From Nocardioides currus (GTDB taxonomy: Bacteria; Actinomycetota; Actinomycetes; Propionibacteriales; Nocardioidaceae), in NCBI RefSeq assembly GCF_003057875.1, contig NZ_PYXZ01000013.1, forward strand, positions 62,427 to 126,426: DNA of 64,000 nt. Reading direction: 5' to 3'. A model generated the notes under the pieces. The model searched no databases, had not been told where the DNA came from, and saw only the letters and a program-made list of their open reading frames with translations. Each line of letters begins with the position of its first letter. Within the stretch, counting starts at the first letter, position 1. Shown in pieces: positions 57,331 through 64,000 of the stretch. The translations under genes and the position numbers were made by a program.

Positions 57331-59770
57331 ATCGTGGTCGAGCAGCCAGCCGGCGCGCGAGGTACGGCGCCGTGGCACTGCCCGCTGCCGATGCGATGTC
57401 GGTGGGGGTGCCGGTCGCGATCACCCTCCCACCCGCATCGCCACCGCCCGGGCCGAGGTCGATGACCCAGTCGGCGGTGGCGATGGTGTCGAGGTCGTGC
57501 TCGACGAGGACGACGGTGTTGCCGGCCTCGACGAGCAGGTGCAGCTGTCGCAGCAGCAGGTCGATGTCGGCGGGGTGAAGGCCGGCGGTGGGTTCGTCGA
57601 GCAGGTACAGCGCGTGGCCGCGCCTGGCGCGCTGCAGCTCGGTGGCCAGCTTGATGCGCTGGGCCTCTCCGCCGCTGAGCTCCGTCGCGGGTTGACCCAG
57701 CCGCAGGTAGCCCAGCCCCACCTCGCGCAGGGTCTCGAGGCTCCGGGAGGCCGCAGGCACATCCACGAGGAACGTCGCCGCGTCGTCGACCGTCATCGCC
57801 AGCACGTCGGCGACGGTCCTGCCCTCGTAGGTCACCTCGAGCGTCTCGGCGTTGTAGCGAGAGCCATGGCAGGTCGGGCAGGCCGCGTAGGTCCCGGGCA
57901 GGAACATCAGCTCGACCGCCACGAAGCCCTCGCCCTGACAGGTCTCGCACCGGCCCTCGGCGACGTTGAACGAGAACCGACCGGCGCCGAAGCCGCGTGC
58001 CTTCGCCTCGTCCGTCGCCGCGAAGAGCTTGCGCACTGCGTCGAACATCCCCGTGTAGGTCGCCAGGTTGGACCGCGGGGTCCGTCCGATCGGGCGCTGG
58101 TCGACCAGGACCAGGCGGTCGAACGCCTCGAGCCCCGACGCGTCCCCCACCTCGACGTCGAGGTCGGCCTGCTCGGGGTCCTCCGGTGCCAGGCCCAAGT
58201 GGCAGCGCACGAGCTCGGCGAGCACCTGCGTGACCAGCGTCGACTTGCCCGACCCGGAGACCCCGGTCACCGCCGTCAGCACGCACAGCGGGATGTCGAC
58301 CGACACGTCGGCGAGGTTGTGCCGGGAGACGCCGCGCAGGTGCAGGTGGCCGTGCGGCGCTCGCGGGGCGTGGTCGAGGGCGTCCGCGCGCCCGAACAGG
58401 TGCCTGCTGGTGGCGGACTCCTCGACGTGCTCCAGGCCGGCCACCGGGCCGCTGTAGAGCACACGACCACCGCCGTCCCCCGCACCCGGACCGATGTCGA
58501 CGACCCAGTCGGCGCGTCGTACGACGTCCATGTCGTGCTCGACCACGAAGAGGGAGTTGCCGGACGCCTTGAGCCGGGTCAGCACGTCGAGCAGCGGCTC
58601 GGCGTCGGCGGGGTGCAACCCGGCCGACGGCTCGTCCAGGACGTAGGCGACGCCGAACAGGCCCGAGCGCAGCTGGGTCGCGATGCGCAGGCGCTGGGCC
58701 TCGCCGGGCGACAGGGTGGTCGAGGACCGTCCGAGGCTGAGATAGCCCAGGCCCAGGTCGAGCAGCACCTCGATGCGCGCGACCAGGTCGGCGCAGATCC
58801 GCACCGCCACCTCGTTGGTCTCCTCGGGCAGCTCGGCGACGGGCCGCAGGACGGCGACCACGTCCGTGAGGGACATCGCGTTGACCTCGGCGATGGAGTG
58901 CCCGGCCACGGTGACCGCGAGCGCCTCGGGTCGAAGCCCGCTGCCGTGGCACGCGGGACAGGGCACGCTCCGCACGAACCGCAGTGCGCGGTCGCGCATC
59001 CGTTCGCTCGTGGAGTCGGAGAGCACGTGCATGACGTGCTTGCGGGCGCTCCAGAACTTCCCGTGGTAGCCGTGGTCGATGCGGTCCCGCTGGGGCTTGA
59101 TCAGCACGGAGGGCTGCTCGTCGGTGTAGAGCAGCCAGTCCCGGTCCTTCGTGCTCAGCCTGCTCCACGGCCTGTCGATGTCGATGCCGAGCCCGCTCAC
59201 GATGCTGCGGAGGTTGGCGCCCTGCCAGGCTCCGGGCCAGGCCGCGATGGCGCCGTCGCGGATGCTCAGGGACGGGTCCGGGACGAGGAGGTCCTCGGCC
59301 ACGTCGTGCACGACGCCCAGCCCGTGGCAGCGCGGGCAGGCTCCGGCGGCTGTGTTCGGCGAGAAGGCCTCGGCCGCCAGGTGCGCGGCGCCCGACGGGT
59401 AGGTCCCCGCTCGTGAGTAGAGCATCCGGAGCAGGTTCGACAGGGTCGTGATCGTGCCGACCGTCGACCGGGAGCTGGGTGCACCCCGCCGCTGCTGGAG
59501 GGCCACGGCCGGCGGGAGTCCGGTGATCTCCTGCACGTGCGGAGCGCCGACCTGGTGGAGAAGCCGTCGTGCGTACGGCGCGACGGACTCGAAGTAGCGA
59601 CGCTGCGCCTCGGCGTACAGCGTGCCGAACGCGAGCGAGGACTTGCCGGAGCCGGAGACGCCGGTGAAGGCGACCATGGCGTCACGCGGGATGTCCACGT
59701 CGACGTGGCGCAGGTTGTGCTCGCTGGCGCCGCGCACGTGCACGAAGGTGTCGCTCGGGTCGTAGGTCAT
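57320..59770 (-). CDS. Short UvrA paralogue (UvrA2/DrrC-like ABC ATPase)
   Basis: The 816-residue protein has two UvrA ABC halves: Walker A GVSGSGKSSLAFGTLYAEAQ and GVSGSGKSTLVTQVL; signatures LSPGEAQRLRIATQL and LSGGEAQRIKLATEL; Walker B YVLDEPSAGLHP and YLLDEPTAGLHP. Zinc modules are CPRCHGLG, CPACHGSG and CETCQGEGF...CPTCHGS. It is shorter than UvrA (about 950), chiefly because the UvrB-binding region is reduced, which is the hallmark of UvrA2/DrrC-type paralogues linked to drug resistance or damage tolerance. No uvrB or drug genes are near. Confidence 0.88.
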   Translation of the reverse strand: MTYDPSDTFVHVRGASEHNLRHVDVDIPRDAMVAFTGVSGSGKSSLAFGTLYAEAQRRYFESVAPYARRLLHQVGAPHVQEITGLPPAVALQQRRGAPSSRSTVGTITTLSNLLRMLYSRAGTYPSGAAHLAAEAFSPNTAAGACPRCHGLGVVHDVAEDLLVPDPSLSIRDGAIAAWPGAWQGANLRSIVSGLGIDIDRPWSRLSTKDRDWLLYTDEQPSVLIKPQRDRIDHGYHGKFWSARKHVMHVLSDSTSERMRDRALRFVRSVPCPACHGSGLRPEALAVTVAGHSIAEVNAMSLTDVVAVLRPVAELPEETNEVAVRICADLVARIEVLLDLGLGYLSLGRSSTTLSPGEAQRLRIATQLRSGLFGVAYVLDEPSAGLHPADAEPLLDVLTRLKASGNSLFVVEHDMDVVRRADWVVDIGPGAGDGGGRVLYSGPVAGLEHVEESATSRHLFGRADALDHAPRAPHGHLHLRGVSRHNLADVSVDIPLCVLTAVTGVSGSGKSTLVTQVLAELVRCHLGLAPEDPEQADLDVEVGDASGLEAFDRLVLVDQRPIGRTPRSNLATYTGMFDAVRKLFAATDEAKARGFGAGRFSFNVAEGRCETCQGEGFVAVELMFLPGTYAACPTCHGSRYNAETLEVTYEGRTVADVLAMTVDDAATFLVDVPAASRSLETLREVGLGYLRLGQPATELSGGEAQRIKLATELQRARRGHALYLLDEPTAGLHPADIDLLLRQLHLLVEAGNTVVLVEHDLDTIATADWVIDLGPGGGDAGGRVIATGTPTDIASAAGSATAPYLARRLAARPRSGS

Positions 59771-59848
59771 GATCCATCTTGACCCTCGGTGCGCGGGCCG
59801 GCGTCGGCACGTGGCTGAGGTGCGGCGAGGACGACCCGGAGCCGGCGG

Positions 59849-60388
59849 CTACGAGCCGCTTCGCTCCTTCTCCAGCCGTCGCCAGAACTCCAGCGCGGCG
59901 TACTCGATCTCGAGCCCCAGCTGGAGGGGCACCATGCGGTCGGCGACCTCCTCGCGCTCGGAGAAGCGGGCCTGGATGGACTCGTAGACCTCGATGCGGT
60001 CCTGGTGCTGGAGGATCTGCTCACGCGCCAGGTTGAGCACGTCCTCGGGCTGGGCGAACTCGCCGAAGAAGAGCTTGAGCTCGGCGACGTCGCGCACCTG
60101 GAGCTGCTCGGTGGTGGGCTCGGCCAGCCAGGTGCACAGTGCGTCGCGGCCCTCGTCGGTGATGGAGTACGTCTGTCGGCGTCTGCCCTCGGACTCCACC
60201 TCGAGGTCGAGCAGGCCCAGCTCCTCGAGCCGCTTGGGCTCGGAGTAGAGCTGGGCGTGCGGGAAGGGCCAGAAGTAGCCGACCGAGTGGTTCACGGCGC
60301 GCTTGAGGTCGTACGACGTGCTCGGCCCGCGCATCGCGACCATGCCGAGCACGACGTAGGACGTGGTGGTCAGCTTTCCCATTGACAT
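59849..60388 (-). CDS. PadR-family transcriptional regulator
   Basis: The 179-residue protein has the PadR winged helix (TTTSYVVLGMVAMRGPSTSY, WPFPHAQLYSEPKRLEELGL, RRRQTYSITDEGRDALCTWL) and a long C-terminal dimerisation helix (REQILQHQDRIEVYESIQAR). PadR proteins typically repress genes for phenolic acid or drug stress. It diverges from a CoA ligase gene across 71 bases that hold an inverted repeat, so it likely controls both. TACGAT with a seven-base gap before the ATG indicates a leaderless mRNA. A second ATG two codons on is possible. Confidence 0.9.
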   Translation of the reverse strand: MSMGKLTTTSYVVLGMVAMRGPSTSYDLKRAVNHSVGYFWPFPHAQLYSEPKRLEELGLLDLEVESEGRRRQTYSITDEGRDALCTWLAEPTTEQLQVRDVAELKLFFGEFAQPEDVLNLAREQILQHQDRIEVYESIQARFSEREEVADRMVPLQLGLEIEYAALEFWRRLEKERSGS

Positions 60389-60395
60389 GGTCCGG

Positions 60396-60434
60396 ATCGT
60401 ACCGTAGCGTGCGTGTCGTTCGAAACAGACGGTA
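60396..60434. promoter_or_regulatory. PadR promoter and inverted repeat in the divergent region
   Basis: TACGAT (60401-60396, minus) is the PadR -10. TACCGT (60400-60405) and ACGGTA (60429-60434) form an inverted repeat with a near-palindromic GTTCGAAAC (60418-60426) between them. A PadR dimer site here would block both directions. Confidence 0.4.
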
Positions 60435-60459
60435 TGAATCAGACGATCGGATCGGGACC

Positions 60460-62031
60460 ATGGATCTTGCCACCGCCTTCCGATGGACCACGGAGCGCTA
60501 CCCCCATCGCCGGGCCGTCGGCGGTCCCGTTCCCATGACGTATGCCCAGTGGGACGCACGGACAGACCGGGTCGCACGTGCCCTCGTCGCCCTCGGTGCC
60601 ACACCCGGGACACGGGCGATCTTCCTGCTCCAGGGCGGGGAGCCCCTCGCCACGTTGCACCTGGCGGCGCAGAAAGCCGGCATCGCCTCCCTCCCGCTCT
60701 CCACCCGGTTCGGCGCCGACGAGCTCGCCTACTGCATCTCCGACTGCTCGCCGGTGCTGATCGTGGTCGACGAGACCACCCACGACCTGGTCGCACTGGC
60801 GTTGGAGAGCGTCGAGCAGCCACCCGCTGTCGTGTGGGCCGGCGCCGCTGCCGACGCACCTCGCGGCACGATGTCGTTGTCGGCCGAGATCGAGCGCACC
60901 AGCCCCGGCCCGGTCGGCTTCGTGCCGAGCGAGGCCGACATCAGCGTGATGCTCTACACCTCGGGCACCACCGGTCGCCCCAAGGGGGTGCCCCGCACGC
61001 ACTTCGCCGAGTTTCAGTCGGCGCTCGCCCACCTGCTGCAGACCGGGCACGCTCCGGGCGAGGCGACCCTCGGTGTGATGCCCCTCTTCCACACGATGGG
61101 TCTGCGCAGCCTGCTGGCCACCGTCCTCGCCGCCGGGACCTGGGTGCCCCAGGCGAAGTTCGACGCCGAGGCGTCGCTCGAGCTGATCGTCAGGGAGAGG
61201 ATCGGCGCGCTCTATCTCGTCCCGACCATCTTCTGGGCACTGCTCCAGACCGGCCGCCTCGCCGAGGCGACGTCGGTGCGCAAGCTGGCGTACGCCGGGG
61301 CGTCGATGACTCCCACGCTGGCCGAGGGGCTGGGGGAGACCCTGAACCCCGAGCGGTTCGTCAACCATTTCGGCAGCACCGAGATCTACACGTTCTCCAT
61401 CGGCCCCGACGGCGTCGCCAAGCCCGGGTGCGCCGGCCGGGCCGGGGTCTTCTCCAGGCTCCGGCTCGTCGATCCTGACCCGGGCGCCCACCCCGACGAC
61501 GTCGTCGCCGACGGCGAGCAGGGCCAGGTGGCGGTCTCGATGGCGAGTCCCGAGGCGTTCGCCGGATACTGGAACCGACCGGACGCCGACGCGAAGTCGA
61601 TCCGCGACGGGTGGTACTTCACCGGCGACCTGGCCACCACCGACGAGGACGGCGACCTGTGGGTCGCGGGACGCGTCGACGACATGATCAACTCCGGCGG
61701 GGAGAACATCTACCCCGAGGAGATCGAGAACGCCCTCGCGAGGTGCCCTGACCTGGACGAGGTCATCGTGGTCGGCACGCCGCACGACAAGTGGGGCCAC
61801 GCGGTCACCGCCTTCGTGGTCGGACCTCGCGGTGTCGACCCGGCCCACACGCTCGCGGCGGTCGAGGCCTACGTCCGCGACGCCTCCGGGCTGCCGTCGA
61901 TGAAGCGCCCCAAGCGCATCGTCGTGGTCGACCGGATCCCGAGGTCCGCCGTCGGCAAGACCCTTCGCCGGCACCTCGTCGCCGGCGACTTCTCGGCGCT
62001 CGCGGACTCCACCGGTACGGCGCCGCGATGA
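60460..62031 (+). CDS. AMP-forming acyl-CoA synthetase (carboxylate-CoA ligase)
   Basis: The 523-residue enzyme has the adenylation motifs VMLYTSGTTGRPKGVPRTH, FGSTEIYTFSIG, GWYFTGDLATTDEDGDLWVA and DDMINSGGENIYPEEIENAL. The catalytic C-terminal Lys lies in PRSAVGKTLRRHL. It activates an acid to its CoA ester through acyl-AMP. Neighbours hint at an aromatic acid: PadR-controlled, and next to a molybdenum hydroxylase. The start ATG at 60460 has no obvious ribosome-binding site. The stop overlaps the next start as ATGA. Confidence 0.88.
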   Translation: MDLATAFRWTTERYPHRRAVGGPVPMTYAQWDARTDRVARALVALGATPGTRAIFLLQGGEPLATLHLAAQKAGIASLPLSTRFGADELAYCISDCSPVLIVVDETTHDLVALALESVEQPPAVVWAGAAADAPRGTMSLSAEIERTSPGPVGFVPSEADISVMLYTSGTTGRPKGVPRTHFAEFQSALAHLLQTGHAPGEATLGVMPLFHTMGLRSLLATVLAAGTWVPQAKFDAEASLELIVRERIGALYLVPTIFWALLQTGRLAEATSVRKLAYAGASMTPTLAEGLGETLNPERFVNHFGSTEIYTFSIGPDGVAKPGCAGRAGVFSRLRLVDPDPGAHPDDVVADGEQGQVAVSMASPEAFAGYWNRPDADAKSIRDGWYFTGDLATTDEDGDLWVAGRVDDMINSGGENIYPEEIENALARCPDLDEVIVVGTPHDKWGHAVTAFVVGPRGVDPAHTLAAVEAYVRDASGLPSMKRPKRIVVVDRIPRSAVGKTLRRHLVAGDFSALADSTGTAPR

Positions 62032-64000
62032 GCGCGCCGAGCAAGACCGGACCGAGCCGCATCGAGGACGCCGCCCTGCTGACCGGGCAGGGGCGCTTCC
62101 TCGACGACATGGACCCGCTGCCCGGCACCCTGGTCGCCACCGTCGTGCGCAGCCCCCATGCGCACGCCCGGATCACGGCAGTGCACCTCGACGCCGCGCG
62201 CCGGCACCCGGGTGTGGCCGCCGTGATCGGTCCGGACGAGGTCCTGGCCACCCTGCGGCCGTTCCCGCTGTCGGTGAAGGCGCCGACGCCCTACTACCCG
62301 ACCGCGACCGACAAGACCCGGTTCGTGGGCGAGCCCGTGGTGGTGGTCGTGGCGACCGACCGCTACTCCGCCGAGGACGCCGCGGAGCTCGTGGAGATCG
62401 ACTACGAGGTGCTCCCGGCCGTCGTACGGACGGATCAGGCGCTCGAGGACGACGCCCCCCGACTGCACGACCAGGCCGACAGCAACGTCGCCACCGATCG
62501 GACCTTCACGTTCGGCGAGGTCGACGCCGCCTTCGACCGAGCGGCTCACACCGTGACCGGCCACTACTCGTTCCCGCGCTACTCCTCCATGCCCATGGAG
62601 TGCTACTCCGTCGTCGCCGACTGGCAGGACCGCGCCGACGGACCGGAGGTCACCGCCTGGTCGAACTTCCACGGACCGTTCTCGATGGCCCCGGTCGTGG
62701 CCGGCTGCCTCGGCATCCCGACCTCGTCGCTGCGGCTCGTCGTCCCGGCCGACATCGGTGGCAGCTTCGGCATCAAGTCGGCCGTCTACCCCTACATCGC
62801 GCTCATGGCACTCGCGAGCAAGCATGCCGGCCGGCCGGTGCGCTGGACCGAGGACAGGCTCGAGCACCTGCAGGCCAGCTCGTCGGGCTCCGACCGGTTG
62901 ATGACCTTCTCGGCGGCGGTCGACGCCGACGGAGTGATCAGCGCCCTGCGCGTCGACCTGGTGGACAACGTGGGCGCCTACCTGCGTCCCCCCGAGCCCA
63001 GCACGCTCTACCGCTGCTTCGGCAACATCACCGGCGCCTATCGCATCGACGAGGTCGAGATCCGGGCCCGTGCCGTCGTCACCAACAAGGCTCCGACCGG
63101 ACTCAACCGCGGGTTCGGCGGTCAACAGCTCTACTTCGGCCTCGAGCGGCTGATCGACGACATCGCGGTCGAGCTCGGGCTCGACCCGGCCGATGTCCGC
63201 CGTCGCAACCTTCTCCACGCCGACCAGTTCCCGCACGCCACGCCCAGCGGGGGCATCTACGACAGCGGTGACTACCACCGCGCCTTCGAGCTGGCCCTCG
63301 AGAACGTCGACTACGAGCGGTTGCGCAAGGAACAGGCCGCAGCCCGCGCCGACGGAGAGTGGATGGGCATCGGCATGGCCACGATCGTCGACCCGTCCGC
63401 CACCAACATCGGCTACGTCGGACTCGCGACGCCGGTGCAGGACCGGACGGCCAGACGGGGCAAGTCGGGCTCGACCGAGCACGTGCGGATCAGCGTCGAC
63501 CTGCAGGGCGTCGTCTCGGTGCTGCTCGGCACGGTCCCGCAGGGACAGGGCCACGCCACCGTGGCGCGTGACATCGTCGCCCAGCACCTCGGACTTCCCG
63601 TCGAGCAGGTGCGGCCGCGTGTCGAGATGGACACGGCCAGCACCCCGTGGACGATCAGCTCCGGGAGCTACTCCTCCCGGTTCGCCCCGCTGCTGACCAG
63701 TGCGCTGCTCGAGGCCGCCGACGGGATCGCGGCCACCATCAGGCTCGCGGCAGGGGTGCTGCTGGAGGCCGACCCCGACTCACTCGAGCTGGCCGACGGC
63801 CACGTGCGCGTGATCGAGGACCCCGATCGGGCCGTCGAGTTCAGGCACGCCGCCGGGCTGGTGCACTGGGACCCGGGCTCGCTGCCCGACGGCGTCGCGG
63901 CGCGACTCTACGAGGAGGCGGCCTTCACCCCGCCGCAGTCGAAGGCGGCCTCCCGGACCGACCAGATCAACTCCAGCCTCTGCTACGGCTTCGTGGCCGA
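62028..64000 (+). CDS. Molybdenum hydroxylase large subunit (xanthine dehydrogenase/CoxL family), 3' end cut
   Basis: The visible 657 residues show the aldehyde oxidase/xanthine dehydrogenase large-subunit layout: DAALLTGQGRFLDDMDPLPG, FVGEPVVVVVATDRYSAEDA (N-terminal a/b hammerhead), and molybdopterin-binding VPADIGGSFGIKSAVYPYIA, PTGLNRGFGGQQLYFGLERL and TVPQGQGHATVARDIVAQHL. It lacks the AYRCSFR loop of form I CO dehydrogenase. It would need a FeS small subunit and a FAD subunit that are not in the window. Start by ATGA overlap with the ligase. Together they suggest hydroxylation of an aromatic or heterocyclic acyl-CoA or acid. Confidence 0.88.
   Translation, partial: MSAPSKTGPSRIEDAALLTGQGRFLDDMDPLPGTLVATVVRSPHAHARITAVHLDAARRHPGVAAVIGPDEVLATLRPFPLSVKAPTPYYPTATDKTRFVGEPVVVVVATDRYSAEDAAELVEIDYEVLPAVVRTDQALEDDAPRLHDQADSNVATDRTFTFGEVDAAFDRAAHTVTGHYSFPRYSSMPMECYSVVADWQDRADGPEVTAWSNFHGPFSMAPVVAGCLGIPTSSLRLVVPADIGGSFGIKSAVYPYIALMALASKHAGRPVRWTEDRLEHLQASSSGSDRLMTFSAAVDADGVISALRVDLVDNVGAYLRPPEPSTLYRCFGNITGAYRIDEVEIRARAVVTNKAPTGLNRGFGGQQLYFGLERLIDDIAVELGLDPADVRRRNLLHADQFPHATPSGGIYDSGDYHRAFELALENVDYERLRKEQAAARADGEWMGIGMATIVDPSATNIGYVGLATPVQDRTARRGKSGSTEHVRISVDLQGVVSVLLGTVPQGQGHATVARDIVAQHLGLPVEQVRPRVEMDTASTPWTISSGSYSSRFAPLLTSALLEAADGIAATIRLAAGVLLEADPDSLELADGHVRVIEDPDRAVEFRHAAGLVHWDPGSLPDGVAARLYEEAAFTPPQSKAASRTDQINSSLCYGFVA

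Overview
The window is a 64 kb piece of a high-GC actinobacterial chromosome. Several features point to Nocardioides or a close relative: many leaderless genes (a TANNNT box 6-8 nt before ATG/GTG), a non-adenylylated-type glnA close to glnE, an imuA-imuB-dnaE2 mutagenesis cassette behind a TCGAAC-N4-GTTCGA LexA box, and a REP-like palindrome inside nadE. Genus assignment is an inference. The content is mostly chromosomal housekeeping and accessory metabolism. I saw no rRNA, tRNA, transposase, integrase, phage gene or CRISPR array.

Layout. 1-5.2 kb (minus): a secreted GSDH-family protein (cut by the window edge), panB, then a four-gene cassette (173-aa protein, WXG100-like protein, WxG-containing DUF1023 alpha/beta hydrolase, lipoprotein) that looks like a type VII-type secreted effector unit. 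5.3-8.6 kb: two paralogous 127-aa exported proteins behind 11-bp-phased CTTAGC repeats, followed by a convergent OmpR-type two-component system. 8.6-17.1 kb: a double GNAT protein, nadE, a secreted protein, an AbgT-type transporter with an M20 amidohydrolase, and glnA. 17.2-24.2 kb: glnE, a SatD/membrane-protein pair, a PepSY membrane pair, and HU. 24.3-32.3 kb: a secreted protein, a Tat-type nucleotidase, a ceramidase-like membrane protein, ctlX with a thioesterase, and an ECF sigma/anti-sigma pair with two matching promoters. 32.3-38.2 kb: a phosphotransferase diverging from a MarR regulator, bfr/bfd with an IdeR-type iron box, a FEN-like exonuclease, and fprA diverging from a LysR regulator. 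38.3-43.7 kb: a stress membrane protein, an atypical crotonase, an MDR oxidoreductase, an AtoE-type transporter and small membrane proteins. 43.8-49.4 kb: dnaE2-imuB-imuA (minus). 49.5-56.9 kb: a four-gene ABC export system whose first ATPase carries an AbrB-like tail. 57-64 kb: DUF2630, a short UvrA paralogue, PadR, and a divergent acyl-CoA ligase with a molybdenum hydroxylase large subunit that runs off the window.

Linked units with visible control are: the two-component system and the adjacent secreted pair (inferred from the phased repeats); the ECF sigma factor, its anti-sigma candidate and a small secreted protein (shared promoter motif); MarR and LysR regulators with dyads over their own promoters; the iron-box bfd-bfr pair; and the LexA-controlled translesion cassette. 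The right edge suggests uptake or activation of an aromatic or other carboxylic acid by CoA ligation plus Mo-dependent hydroxylation under a PadR repressor; the substrate is unknown.

Starts were chosen by reading ribosome-binding sites, leaderless -10 boxes and stop/start overlaps. Antisense open frames are very common at this GC content and were left out. All function calls come from motif recognition without database searches.
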